Positions 15,503 through 23,756 of a stretch of 64,000 nucleotides of DNA are shown piece after piece. Numbering within the stretch: the first letter of the stretch is position 1; the number at the start of each line of letters is the position of its first letter. The stretch is taken from the NCBI GenBank assembly GCA_964563855.1, contig CAZLYU010000002.1:62001-126000 (forward strand), read 5' to 3'. The notes beneath the pieces were generated by a model, which was given only the letters and a program-made list of their open reading frames with translations, did no database searches and had not been told where the DNA came from. Source of the stretch: JAFGRR01 sp964563855 (GTDB lineage: Bacteria > Planctomycetota > Phycisphaerae > UBA1845 > Fen-1342). Position numbers and translations under genes: made by a program.

Positions 15503-15707
15503 ACGAACGGGCTTGCGACGCTGGATTTGGCCGCTGGCGAGTCGGAAGGTGCAGGTCGCGGTGGCGACGGTGCTGAGCGCCTACGCAGCGGAAGCCGGAA
15601 TGGCGGTTTCGGAAGAGACGTTGCTGGCGATGTTGGGCGTTGGGGTGGCGTTGATTCTGGGGATCGCGCACGAAGATGCTGCGACGAAACGTGCGAACCA
15701 ACGCTAG
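15492..15707 (+). CDS. Small two-helix membrane protein, holin-like
   Basis: A 71-residue protein: a basic N-terminus (RTGLRRWIWPLASRK), then two hydrophobic stretches (VQVAVATVLSAYAAEAG and TLLAMLGVGVALILGIAH) with a short loop and a charged tail. Many phage head or lysis regions have small proteins with this shape. The ATG at 15492 lies seven bases after GGAGG and overlaps the upstream gene. It is the last plus-strand gene of the module. Confidence 0.55.
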   Translation: MGGERTGLRRWIWPLASRKVQVAVATVLSAYAAEAGMAVSEETLLAMLGVGVALILGIAHEDAATKRANQR

Positions 15708-15726
15708 GAGGAAGGGCGGGGTGCGC

Positions 15727-15760
15727 CGCGTGGGCGAATTGCCGCAGCGGCGCTCACGCG
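15727..15760. terminator. Hairpin between convergent genes
   Basis: CGCGTGGGCG and CGCTCACGCG can form a 10-bp stem (one G-T pair) around a 14-base loop, placed exactly between the convergent holin-like gene and the first micro-ORF. No T-tract is present, so termination is plausible but not demonstrated. Confidence 0.4.
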
Positions 15761-15772
15761 CCAGAGCAACCC

Positions 15773-15889
15773 TTAGAAGAGCGGGTTGGAGAACAGGTCG
15801 ATCAGCGGCTGAAAGATGCCGCCGATGAGGCCTTGCAGGCCGGTCGAGAGCTGGCGTAGCAGGTCGGCGATGAAGGTGAGATCGATCAT
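15773..15889 (-). CDS. Micro-ORF C: 38-residue hydrophobic peptide
   Basis: A 38-residue peptide that opens MIDLTFIADLLRQ and ends IDLFSNPLF. It is amphipathic or hydrophobic with a central GLIGGIF. The leader, AAAGGAGTTTTCACC before the ATG, is nearly identical to that of the micro-ORF at 16136-16273, and the DLF-S/N ending is also shared, suggesting duplication. It is third of three micro-ORFs in tandem. No family is recognised. Confidence 0.45.
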   Translation of the reverse strand: MIDLTFIADLLRQLSTGLQGLIGGIFQPLIDLFSNPLF

Positions 15890-15936
15890 GGTGAAAACTC
15901 CTTTGTTGAAGCGCGTGCAGAGCGAACGCTGCTCTG

Positions 15937-16095
15937 CTACAGGAACGAACGCCAGGAAGCAATCAGGTCGATGACGCCGCGGATGAGTACATCATCCGCG
16001 ACAGGCTCGAGGTTGGCGTCCAGCATTGAAAGCAATTGTATGACCCCGGCAGCGCTAGCCGTCATGAGAAGCAGCAACGGGGCAATGAACAGCAT
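15937..16095 (-). CDS. Micro-ORF B: 52-residue hydrophobic peptide
   Basis: A 52-residue peptide: a hydrophobic N-terminus (MLFIAPLLLLMTASAAGVI, signal-peptide or membrane-anchor like), a short acidic middle (LDANLEPVADD) and a C-terminus GVIDLIASWRSFL that loosely parallels the ends of its two neighbours. Its ribosome binding site is weaker than theirs. It lies 47 bp from micro-ORF C and 40 bp from micro-ORF A on the same strand. Function is unknown. Confidence 0.4.
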   Translation of the reverse strand: MLFIAPLLLLMTASAAGVIQLLSMLDANLEPVADDVLIRGVIDLIASWRSFL

Positions 16096-16135
16096 CTCGG
16101 GTGTCTCTTGCGAAGGGCGCCGACCAGGTCACGAC

Positions 16136-16273
16136 CTACGTCAACGCCAGCACCGAATTGAACAAATCGGTAAAGAACGAAACGATGCCGCCGCCGCCGA
16201 GCGTGGGCACGCCCTGGTTCGGCAGAAAACCGCTGATCAGGCCGAAGATGAGCAGGCTAAGCAGAAACAGCAT
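16136..16273 (-). CDS. Micro-ORF A: 45-residue membrane peptide
   Basis: A 45-residue peptide: one transmembrane segment (MLFLLSLLIFGLISGFL), a Gly-rich turn (VPTLGGGG) and a hydrophobic end (FFTDLFNSVLALT). AAGGAGTCTTCACC directly precedes the ATG, matching the leader of micro-ORF C. The frame extends further upstream to 16396, but the strong site favours the short form. It would be first in a three-gene micro-operon. No known family is recognised. Confidence 0.45.
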   Translation of the reverse strand: MLFLLSLLIFGLISGFLPNQGVPTLGGGGIVSFFTDLFNSVLALT

Positions 16274-16513
16274 GGTGAAGACTCCTTCTCTGGTGCGTTT
16301 CTTCCGTCGATCTTCCCGAACGCTCGTCGTCGACTGGATCCATCCGCCGACGGGGTCGAGCGCGGCGGGCGCCACAACCCAAACCCGCCTCAACACGTAA
16401 GATTAGGCGATATGTGACAGGGTGTGAAGTCGCGGAGGGGCGAAAATTGCGTCTTTCCGCCTGGTGCGGGCCGGGGGCCTAGGCGCTGCGCGGCGGTGCG
16501 CTACCATGCAGTC

Positions 16514-17770
16514 ATGATGCGATCCTCCCTCGACGAGCACACCCTGCCCAACGGTCTGCGGGTGGTGTGTGAAGTCATGCCCAACGTGCGATCCGCCGCC
16601 GCCGCTTTTCTGGTGCGGACGGGTTCCCGTCACGAAGCCGTCCACGAGCACGGGGTGAGTCACTTTCTGGAGCACATGTGCTTCAAAGGCACCGCCGAGC
16701 GCGATGCCGCCGCGATCAATGTGCGGTTTGACGAATTGGGTGCGATGTACAACGCGTTCACCGGGAAGGAGCACACTGTCTACTACGGTTGGGTTCCCGG
16801 CCCGCGCGTCACCGCGCTCATCGAGCTGTTGAGCGACATGATGCGTCCTGCGCTGCCAGCCGGCGAGTTCGACACAGAGCGCAAAGTGATTCTCGAAGAG
16901 ATCGCGATGAGCGGCGACAGCTTCGATCACCACGTGTGGGACGTGCTGCACAAGCGATGCTTCGGCGAGCATCCGCTCTCCCATGAGATTCTCGGCGAGC
17001 GCGAGACGATCGCCGGCCTGCCGCTGGAAGTGATGCAGACGTATCACGCCCGGCGGTATTCGCCGGACAACCTGGTGTTGATTGCGGCGGGCGCGATTGA
17101 TCCGGCGGAGGTGTTCGCGAGTGCGGGGCGTTGGTGCGGCGGGTGGGAGCGTTGCGCTCCGGCGACGCGGAATGGGACGGTCGCGTTTCCGAGCCCGCCG
17201 GCGGAAATGGTGACGCACGTGCTGCCGCAGTTCAAGCAGCAATCGTTGGTGTGGGTGCATCCCTCAGCGTCGGCGGAGAGTGCTGACGCGGACACGATCG
17301 AGACGTTGGTGTCGATTTTCGGGGGGTCGAACTCGCGGGCGTTCTGGGAAGTGGTGCAGAAGGGGGTGTGTTCGCAGGCCGGAGCGGCGTGGATCAGCTA
17401 TGAAGACGGCGGTCTGCTTGCGTTCTACGCCGACGGCGAGCCGGACCGTAGCGAGTCAATGCACGCGGCGCTGACCCGCGAGATGCAGAAGCTGCAGGAG
17501 CGGGGCGTCGAGAACGAGGAGGTTGAACGGGTGCGGCGTCGGCGACGCACGCACTTCGCGCTCGAGGCGGAGAATCCGCGGACCCGCGTCATGCAAATGA
17601 TTGACGACATCGAGAGTTACGGGGTGGTGCGGCCTGCAGAGCTGAGATTGGCGGCGGCGGATGCGGTGACTCCCGCGTCGATTCGCGACTATTTGCGTCG
17701 CTATCCCGTGGCGGATGGGGCGGCGTTGTTCCTTTCGGTCGGCGCGCGGGACTGGTCGCCGAGCGCATGA
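16514..17770 (+). CDS. M16 family zinc metallopeptidase (pitrilysin/MPP-like)
   Basis: A 418-residue single-chain M16B protease. The inverted zinc motif HxxEH is HFLEH at residues 50-54 within the typical HGVSHFLEHMCFKGT block, and the distal glutamate lies in KVILEEIAM about 76 residues later. The C-terminal inactive-like half has HARRYSPDNLVLIAAGAI and the Gly-rich IFGGSNSR loop. Such enzymes degrade peptides or process precursors. The predicted protein lacks an evident signal peptide. The ATG at 16514 is chosen because residues before it are Arg/Gly-rich non-homologous sequence. Confidence 0.92.
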   Translation: MMRSSLDEHTLPNGLRVVCEVMPNVRSAAAAFLVRTGSRHEAVHEHGVSHFLEHMCFKGTAERDAAAINVRFDELGAMYNAFTGKEHTVYYGWVPGPRVTALIELLSDMMRPALPAGEFDTERKVILEEIAMSGDSFDHHVWDVLHKRCFGEHPLSHEILGERETIAGLPLEVMQTYHARRYSPDNLVLIAAGAIDPAEVFASAGRWCGGWERCAPATRNGTVAFPSPPAEMVTHVLPQFKQQSLVWVHPSASAESADADTIETLVSIFGGSNSRAFWEVVQKGVCSQAGAAWISYEDGGLLAFYADGEPDRSESMHAALTREMQKLQERGVENEEVERVRRRRRTHFALEAENPRTRVMQMIDDIESYGVVRPAELRLAAADAVTPASIRDYLRRYPVADGAALFLSVGARDWSPSA

Positions 17771-17891
17771 GGTCGAGCACCGCTGCCCGAGCGGCGCTCG
17801 CGGTGGAGACGTCGGGGCGTGTTTCGGCCGAGGCGTTGGCAAGTTTCGGACCAACGTTTCCCGTCTGCCGCGATTTCCGCGCCCCACGCGC

Positions 17892-17919
17892 TTGACGCTT
17901 CCCTTCACTGAGGTACACT
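17892..17919 (+). promoter_or_regulatory. Candidate sigma70 promoter of the ribosomal supercluster
   Basis: TTGACG (17892-17897) and TACACT (17914-17919) are separated by 16 bp, in an otherwise gene-free 234-bp gap before rpsJ. Initiation near 17926 would give an approximately 79-base leader. It is the best -35/-10 pair in this region, and its location fits the long operon downstream. Confidence 0.5.
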
Positions 17920-18004
17920 GACCGATCTCGCCCCATTTTCAGGGGCTGGGTTCGGCGTGTCGCGGGATCCGGCGTCTTGGGGCGGAAACGGACGGAGTGC
18001 ACCG

Positions 18005-18313
<309 letters not shown>

Positions 18314-18395
18314 AGCCGCACATTGCGGCGTTGGGTCGGCAAGGTTTCTGGTTGCGGCGCACCTCGCTTGTGCGACGTTCTGGGAGAGCTGTCGG

Positions 18396-19049
18396 ATGAT
18401 CCCGGCGATTCTGGGCAAAAAAGTGGGTATGACGCAGGTGATCGATCCGGAGACGGGCGTCACTGAAGCGGTCACCATCATTGAAGTCGGCCCGTGCGTC
18501 GTCACGCAGATCAAGCAGCGCGACGGCGCCGACGGGTATGATGCGGTCCAGATTGGTTTCGGCGATGTGAAGCCGCACCGTTCGACGCTCGCCGAGATCG
18601 GGCATGCTCGCAAGGCGCAGACCAGCCCGAAGCGTTTCGTCCGCGAAGTGCGCCTCTCGGAGCCGACCGACAAGCAGGTCGGCGAGACGATCACGGTGGA
18701 TGCGTTCACCGAAGTCCAATGGGTTGATATCACAGGCGTCACGCGCGGTAAGGGTTTTCAGGGGCCGATGAAGCGGTGGGGCTTCGGCGGTCAACCGGCG
18801 TCGCACGGCACCGAGCGCAAGCACCGCTCCCCGGGTTCGATCGGCGGTCGCGCCGCGAATCTGGGCACCAGCGGCGCGATCAAGCGCGGCAAGCGGATGG
18901 CGGGGCACACGGGGGATCGCCGGCGAACGGTGCAATCACAGAAACTGATGGGGGTGGATCCGGAACACAACGTGATGTGGGTGCGCGGCGCAGCGCCAGG
19001 GCCCAAGGGTGGTTTCGTTTACGTGCGGCAGGCGGTCAAGCGCCCCTAG
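18396..19049 (+). CDS. rplC: 50S ribosomal protein L3
   Basis: 217 residues. Starts IPAILGKKVGMTQVID, with the central VTRGKGFQGPMKRWGFGGQPASHG extension loop that reaches the peptidyl transferase centre (quoted in part) and GRAANLGT and MAGHTGDRRRTVQ downstream. One of the early assembly proteins binding near the 23S rRNA 3' end. A GGGAGAG site precedes the ATG. The 82-bp gap after rpsJ contains no gene. Confidence 0.97.
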   Translation: MIPAILGKKVGMTQVIDPETGVTEAVTIIEVGPCVVTQIKQRDGADGYDAVQIGFGDVKPHRSTLAEIGHARKAQTSPKRFVREVRLSEPTDKQVGETITVDAFTEVQWVDITGVTRGKGFQGPMKRWGFGGQPASHGTERKHRSPGSIGGRAANLGTSGAIKRGKRMAGHTGDRRRTVQSQKLMGVDPEHNVMWVRGAAPGPKGGFVYVRQAVKRP

Positions 19050-19067
19050 CGCCAGCGAGTGGAACAC

Positions 19068-19766
19068 ATGACGTCGATTCCCATCTACAGCGAAACTGGC
19101 GAACAGCTCGGCGCCGAGCAGCTCGATGAAGCGCTCCTCGGCGGCGAGGTGAACGCGAAGCTGCTCAAGCAGGCGATCGTTCGCTACCACGCCAACTTGC
19201 GTCAGGGGACGGTCGCGCAGAAGACCCGCGCCGAGGTGGTTGGCTCGACTCGCAAGCTCTATCGCCAAAAGGGCACCGGTCGCGCCCGTATGGGCAACGC
19301 GCGAACGCCGGTGCGTCGCGGCGGTGGTCGCGCGTTTCCGCGGAAGCCGCACGACTTCCGCCAGCGCATGCCCAAGAAGATGCGCCGGCTTGCACGGAAC
19401 AACGCGGTGCTGGCGAAGATGCAAAGTGAAGCCGTCTGCATTGTCGACCACGCCGAGTTCGATGCGCCGAAGACCAAGCGATTCGCCGCGATGCTCTCTG
19501 CTTTGCAGGTGCATCGCGGTTGTGTTTTTGCGACCGCGGCGCCGGATCCGGTGGTCTACAAGAGCGGCCGAAACATCCCGCGCATCGAGATCATGTCGGT
19601 CGCCGATTTGAATGCGTTCGCGATTCTCCAGCGTCAGAAGCTGGTGTTCACGAAGTCGGCTTTCGAGCAGTTCAAGGCCGGGCTGACGGGATCGGCGCAG
19701 GTGTCCGGCGACGCCGCGTCGGATGCTGGCGCCAGTGCGGCGGCCGAAACGAGCCCGGCGGAGTAA
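19068..19766 (+). CDS. rplD: 50S ribosomal protein L4
   Basis: 232 residues. Family core: ALLGGEVNAKLLKQAIVRYHANLRQGT, RKLYRQKGTGRARMGNARTPVRRGGGRAFPRKP (the internal extended loop lining the exit tunnel; both quoted in part) and IPRIEIMSVADLNAFAILQRQKLV. L4 also autoregulates the S10 operon in some bacteria; no such leader element was identified here. The C-terminus carries an extra roughly 25-residue Ala/Ser/Glu tail. The ATG at 19068 is preferred to an in-frame GTG at 19059 on family N-terminus grounds. Confidence 0.96.
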   Translation: MTSIPIYSETGEQLGAEQLDEALLGGEVNAKLLKQAIVRYHANLRQGTVAQKTRAEVVGSTRKLYRQKGTGRARMGNARTPVRRGGGRAFPRKPHDFRQRMPKKMRRLARNNAVLAKMQSEAVCIVDHAEFDAPKTKRFAAMLSALQVHRGCVFATAAPDPVVYKSGRNIPRIEIMSVADLNAFAILQRQKLVFTKSAFEQFKAGLTGSAQVSGDAASDAGASAAAETSPAE

Positions 19767-19772
19767 CGCACT

Positions 19773-20075
19773 ATGGCGATGGACGTCTATCACACGATCA
19801 TCAAGCCGCTCGTCACCGAGAAGAGCTCGTTCGAGGCGCGGCGCAGCACGGATAAGCGTGGCGGGGCGTATCTGTTCGAGGTGCGTCGCGATGCGAACAA
19901 ATCGCAGATTCGCGATGCGATCGAGAAAATATACAACGTGAAAGTGCAGAAGGTGCGAACGATCAACGAATTGGTTGGTCGCACCCGCCGGATGCGTTTT
20001 GGCTGGACGCACGCGACGACGCGGAAGAAGGCGGTCGTGGTTTTGCATCCCAACCATGCGATTGATTTGTTCTAG
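19773..20075 (+). CDS. rplW: 50S ribosomal protein L23
   Basis: 100 residues. HTIIKPLVTEKSS near the N-terminus, then FEVRRDANKSQIRDAIEKIYNVKVQKVRT, the classic L23 core (quoted in part). It sits at the tunnel exit where SRP and trigger factor dock. Starts six bases after the rplD stop with GGAG upstream. Confidence 0.97.
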   Translation: MAMDVYHTIIKPLVTEKSSFEARRSTDKRGGAYLFEVRRDANKSQIRDAIEKIYNVKVQKVRTINELVGRTRRMRFGWTHATTRKKAVVVLHPNHAIDLF

Positions 20076-20100
20076 GCGCTAGCGGAAGCGGGAGAACGCC

Positions 20101-20970
20101 ATGGGCGTGAAGATTTACAAGAAGACCTCCGCCGGTCGCCGTTTTGCGAGCGTGAACGACTACGCTGAAATTACGTTCAAGCATCAGAATCGGCCGGTGA
20201 AGAGCCTGACCGAGCGGCTCAAGAAGTCCGGCGGGCGGAATCACCACGGCGTGACGACGTCGCGCTTCCGGGGCGGCGGCAACAAGCGTCTCTACCGCAT
20301 CATCGATTTCAAGCGTCGCCGTGATGATGAAGTCGCGAAGGTGCTGGAGATTCAGTACGACCCGAATCGCAGTTGCCATATCGCGCTGCTCGAATACCCC
20401 GATGGGGCCAAGAGCTACATCCTCGCGCCGCTTGGGCTGAAGGCCGGCGATGAGTTGATGAGCGGTGAGAAGGTCGAGCCCAGCGCCGGCAACACGATGC
20501 CGCTGGCGAGCATTCCGCTCGGCATGCCGGTGCACAACATCGAGATGACGCCGGGGCAAGGCGGGAAGATGGTGCGTACGGCTGGGGGTGTGGCGCGGCT
20601 GATGGCGCGCGACGCGGGCTACGCGACCTTGCAGCTTCCGTCGGGTGAGATGCGTCAGGTGCACGAGCGTTGCCGGGCGACGATCGGGCAGCTCGGGAAC
20701 ATGGATCACCAGAACGTGCGGCTCGGCAAGGCCGGGAAGTCGCGTTATTTGGGTCGTCGCCCGCACGTGCGCGGGACGGCGATGAACCCGGTGGCGCACC
20801 CGCTGGGTGGTGGTGAAGGCCGCAGCAATGGTGGTCGGCATCACTGCTCGCCGACCGGCGTCTTGGCGGACGGTGGTCGCACGCGTAAGCCGCGAAAGTC
20901 GTCGAACAAGCGCATCCTCCGACGGCGCACCAGCGTGCGGTATGGCATCGTGAAGCTGAAGCGGAAGTAG
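20101..20970 (+). CDS. rplB: 50S ribosomal protein L2
   Basis: 289 residues. Has KKSGGRNHHGVTTSRFRGGG, RIIDFKRRRDDEVAKVLEIQYDPNRS (quoted in part) and the near-universal C-terminal block NPVAHPLGGGEGRSNGGRH containing the catalytically important histidine region. Essential for subunit association and peptidyl transfer. The gap after rplW is 25 bp and contains a GGGAGA site. Confidence 0.98.
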   Translation: MGVKIYKKTSAGRRFASVNDYAEITFKHQNRPVKSLTERLKKSGGRNHHGVTTSRFRGGGNKRLYRIIDFKRRRDDEVAKVLEIQYDPNRSCHIALLEYPDGAKSYILAPLGLKAGDELMSGEKVEPSAGNTMPLASIPLGMPVHNIEMTPGQGGKMVRTAGGVARLMARDAGYATLQLPSGEMRQVHERCRATIGQLGNMDHQNVRLGKAGKSRYLGRRPHVRGTAMNPVAHPLGGGEGRSNGGRHHCSPTGVLADGGRTRKPRKSSNKRILRRRTSVRYGIVKLKRK

Positions 20971-20995
20971 TGATGGACTTTAGGAGAGTGCCGGC

Positions 20996-21259
20996 ATGTC
21001 GCGCAGCTTGAAGAAGGGTCCTTACGTGAGCGAGGCGGTGTACCGCAAGGTCATGGCCGCGCAGGAATCGGGCGCTCGCGCGCCGATCAAGGTATGGACC
21101 CGCGCCTGCACGATCGTGCCGGAGTTTGTCGGCACGACCTTCGATGTGCACAACGGCAAGCAGTTTGTGAAGGTGTACGTCACTGAGGAAATGGTCGGGC
21201 ACAAGCTGGGCGAGTTCGCCCCGTCCCGGACCTTCAAGATGCACACGCAACGGAAGTAG
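20996..21259 (+). CDS. rpsS: 30S ribosomal protein S19
   Basis: 87 residues. SRSLKKGPYVSEAVYRKV at the N-terminus and TTFDVHNGKQFVKVYVTEEMVGHKLGEFAPSRTF (quoted in part) in the core are diagnostic. Forms the S13-S19 pair in the 30S head near the A site. Confidence 0.98.
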   Translation: MSRSLKKGPYVSEAVYRKVMAAQESGARAPIKVWTRACTIVPEFVGTTFDVHNGKQFVKVYVTEEMVGHKLGEFAPSRTFKMHTQRK

Positions 21260-21275
21260 CGGAGCAAAGGACGGC

Positions 21276-21608
21276 ATGGCCTGGACAGCAACACATCGCT
21301 ACGCCCGCATCTCCGAGCGTAAGGCGCGCCTGATTGCGGACATGATCCGCGGCATGGACTGCGACAACGCGGTCGCGAGTCTGCAGTTTGCGCATCAGCG
21401 GGCGGCGCGTTTCGTCGATCGTGTGTTGAAGAGCGCGATGGCCAACGCAAACGAGCAGGAGGCTCCGATGAGCGCGCTGTTCGTGAGTGAGGCGCGGGTC
21501 GACCCCGGCCCGATCATCAAGCGTTTTCGCCCGAAAGACCGGGGACGCGCGCACCCGATTCAGCGGCGCACCAGCCACATTGTGATTTCAGTCGACGAGC
21601 GAGGTTAA
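21276..21608 (+). CDS. rplV: 50S ribosomal protein L22
   Basis: 110 residues. AWTATHRYARISERKARLIADMIRG, VLKSAMANANEQEAPM, and the RFRPKDRGRAHPIQRRTSHI beta-hairpin that extends into the exit tunnel (quoted in part). It is separated by 2 bp from the rpsC GTG start. Confidence 0.97.
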   Translation: MAWTATHRYARISERKARLIADMIRGMDCDNAVASLQFAHQRAARFVDRVLKSAMANANEQEAPMSALFVSEARVDPGPIIKRFRPKDRGRAHPIQRRTSHIVISVDERG

Positions 21609-21610
21609 GC

Positions 21611-22300
21611 GTGGGACAGAAGGTCAATCCAACCGGGTTCCGGGTCGGCATCACCGAGGGGTGGCGCTCACGCTGGTACGCGCCCAAGGCGGCGTATGGC
21701 GCGTTTTTGGTGGAAGACGAGAAGATCCGGCGCTTCGTCGAAGACAATCTGAACCGCAAGCCGCCGTACGCCGGCATCGCCCGCGTCGAGATCGAGCGGA
21801 CGCGTGACGAGGTCAAGGTGATTTTGCACACGGCGCGGCCGGGCATGGTGATCGGTGCGAAGGGCGCCGAGGTCGAAAAGTTGAAAGAGCAGATTGAAGA
21901 CTTGATCGACCGTCGCGTGAATGTGGCGATTGTCGAGATCAAGAGTCCGGACCTCGATTCGACGCTGGTGGCGGCGAACATCGGCGAGCAGCTCAAGAAG
22001 CGCTCCAGCTTCCGCCGCATCATGAAGCAGAAGTGCGAGGCGGCGATGTCGGCGGGGGCGAAGGGTGTGAAGATCATCTGCTCGGGTCGGCTCGGCGGGG
22101 CGGAGATGTCGCGCGTCGAGACGCAGATGCTCGGCTCGATTCCCCTGCAGACGCTGCAGGCGAATGTCGACTACGCGGTGCATCACGCCGTGACGACGGT
22201 GGGGGCCATCGGCGTGAAGGTTTGGATTTACAAAGGCGTGTACGGCGAAGAGATCGTGCCGCAGCAGGACAATCGGTTCCGTCGTCGCGGACGGCGTTAA
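21611..22300 (+). CDS. rpsC: 30S ribosomal protein S3
   Basis: 229 residues with a GTG start two bases after the rplV stop. Begins GQKVNPTGFRVGITEGWRSRWY, has the KH domain with MVIGAKGAEVEKLKEQIEDL (GxxG = GAKG), and the C-terminal GRLGGAEMSRVE and GVKVWIYKG segments. Part of the mRNA entry channel. Confidence 0.98.
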   Translation: MGQKVNPTGFRVGITEGWRSRWYAPKAAYGAFLVEDEKIRRFVEDNLNRKPPYAGIARVEIERTRDEVKVILHTARPGMVIGAKGAEVEKLKEQIEDLIDRRVNVAIVEIKSPDLDSTLVAANIGEQLKKRSSFRRIMKQKCEAAMSAGAKGVKIICSGRLGGAEMSRVETQMLGSIPLQTLQANVDYAVHHAVTTVGAIGVKVWIYKGVYGEEIVPQQDNRFRRRGRR

Positions 22301-22312
22301 GGAGCAGCGGTC

Positions 22313-22735
22313 ATGCCCGCCAATATGCCGAAGCGCGTGAAGTGGCGTAAGGCTCAGAAAGGACGGATTCGCGGCAACGCCAGTCGTGGCAACACGGTGG
22401 CGTACGGCGACTTTGGTCTGCAGACGACCGAGCCGGGCCGCATTTCGGCGCGGCACATTGAGGCGGGTCGTGTCGCGGCGACGCACTTTTTGCAGCGTCA
22501 GGGTCGCGTGTTCATTCGGATCTTTCCGCACAAGCCGATCTCGAGCAAGCCGCTCGAGACCCGCATGGGGAAAGGTAAAGGCGAGCCGGATTACTGGGCC
22601 GCGATCGTGAGGCCGGGCATGGTGCTCTACGAGATCAGCGGCGTGGCGGAAGAACTCGCCAAGACGGCTTTGCTGCGTATGTCGCACAAGATGCCGGTGC
22701 GTACACGAATGGTCCGCCGGACGCACACGGGTTAG
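22313..22735 (+). CDS. rplP: 50S ribosomal protein L16
   Basis: 140 residues. Family blocks: KWRKAQKGRIRGNASRGNTVAYGDFGLQ, RVFIRIFPHKPISSKPLETRMGKGKG and MPVRTRMV (quoted in part). The RMGKGKG loop, which reaches the A-site tRNA, is intact. Twelve bases after rpsC with GGAG. Confidence 0.97.
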   Translation: MPANMPKRVKWRKAQKGRIRGNASRGNTVAYGDFGLQTTEPGRISARHIEAGRVAATHFLQRQGRVFIRIFPHKPISSKPLETRMGKGKGEPDYWAAIVRPGMVLYEISGVAEELAKTALLRMSHKMPVRTRMVRRTHTG

Positions 22736-22750
22736 TCAGGAGCGTCAGAG

Positions 22751-22990
22751 ATGAAGGCCGAAGAGTTTCGCGCCATGAACGTTCAGGAGCTGCACAGTCA
22801 GTTGGCTGACTTGCGGCGGCGCCTGTTCGACCTGCGGGCGCAGGCGGTCACCGAGAAGCTGGAAGACCCGACGCAGCTCGGCAAGACGAAGCGCGACATC
22901 GCGCGCATTCTCACGGTGCTGCGCGAGCGCGGCGAGACCAACATCGAGCAGCGCCAAGCCCACCTGACGGCGCTGGCGGCGAAACGATAG
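22751..22990 (+). CDS. rpmC: 50S ribosomal protein L29
   Basis: 79 residues, helical. KAEEFRAMNVQELHSQLADLRRRLFDLRAQ and KTKRDIARILTVLRERG match L29 (quoted in part). Slightly longer than E. coli L29 (63) at the C-terminus. Located at the tunnel exit. Confidence 0.95.
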   Translation: MKAEEFRAMNVQELHSQLADLRRRLFDLRAQAVTEKLEDPTQLGKTKRDIARILTVLRERGETNIEQRQAHLTALAAKR

Positions 22991-23020
22991 ACACACGGCA
23001 CAGGTATGGATAACGAGTAG

Positions 23021-23368
23021 ATGGCCGCAGAACCCGCGACAACTCCGACCGACACTCCCCCGGCGCCGAAGGGTGACCGCGGCGACCGCGCCGTGCGCTT
23101 CGGCGTGGTCAGCTCGACCAAGGGCGACAAGACCATCACGGTCACCGTCCAGCGGCTCGTCCGGCACGACAAGTACGGCAAGATGCTGCAGCGCCGCAGC
23201 AAGCTGCACGCCCACGACGAAGAGAACACCTGCACGGTCGGCGATCAGGTCTGGATCATCGAGTGTCGGCCGTACAGCAAGACCAAGCATTGGCGCCTGC
23301 TCAAGATTCATCAGAAGTCGGCGACGGCGGCCGACAAGCCCAAAGCGCCGCAGGGGACCGGCGCATGA
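23021..23368 (+). CDS. rpsQ: 30S ribosomal protein S17 with extended ends
   Basis: 115 residues against about 84 in E. coli. The core reads FGVVSSTKGDKTITVTVQRL, YGKMLQRRSKLHAHDEEN and VGDQVWIIECRPYSKTKHWRLLKI (quoted in part). An N-terminal Pro/Thr/Ala extension of about 25 residues and a short C-terminal Ala/Lys/Pro tail flank it. The stop overlaps the rplN start (ATGA). Confidence 0.95.
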   Translation: MAAEPATTPTDTPPAPKGDRGDRAVRFGVVSSTKGDKTITVTVQRLVRHDKYGKMLQRRSKLHAHDEENTCTVGDQVWIIECRPYSKTKHWRLLKIHQKSATAADKPKAPQGTGA

Positions 23369-23754
23369 TCACGCAATACACCCGTATGGACGTCGCCGAC
23401 AACACCGGCGCGAAACGCCTGCAGACGATTCAGGTGCTGAAAGGCGGGGCGGCCGGTCACGGGAAGAAGCGGCTGCGAACGGGCGGCGTCGGCGATATCG
23501 CGATCTGCTCGGTCAAGGCCTGCCTGCCCACGTCAGACCTCAAGAAGGGCGACAAGGTGCGCTGCGTCATCGTTCGCACGAAGTATCCGAAGCGGCGTCC
23601 GGACGGCACCTATGTGCGTTTCGACAGCAACGCCGCCGTCATCATTGACAAAGAGAACAACCCGCGCGGTACGCGTGTGTTTGGCGCGGTGGCGCGTGAG
23701 CTCCGTGAGAAGAACTTCGCGAAGATCATCTCGCTGGCTGAGGAGGTGTGGTAG
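23365..23754 (+). CDS. rplN: 50S ribosomal protein L14
   Basis: 129 residues. ITQYTRMDVADNTGAKRLQTI at the N-terminus and RPDGTYVRFDSNAAVIIDKENNPRGTRVFGAVARELR (quoted in part) are diagnostic. Binds 23S rRNA at the subunit interface. The start at 23365 is fixed by the 4-bp overlap with rpsQ; the frame runs further upstream without homology. Confidence 0.97.
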   Translation: MITQYTRMDVADNTGAKRLQTIQVLKGGAAGHGKKRLRTGGVGDIAICSVKACLPTSDLKKGDKVRCVIVRTKYPKRRPDGTYVRFDSNAAVIIDKENNPRGTRVFGAVARELREKNFAKIISLAEEVW

Positions 23755-23756
23755 CG

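Noticed and set aside
17771..17830. Stem-loop-like sequence after the M16 gene as an intrinsic terminator
   Set aside because: GC-rich complementarity is present but there is no T-run, and such structures are common by chance at this base composition.
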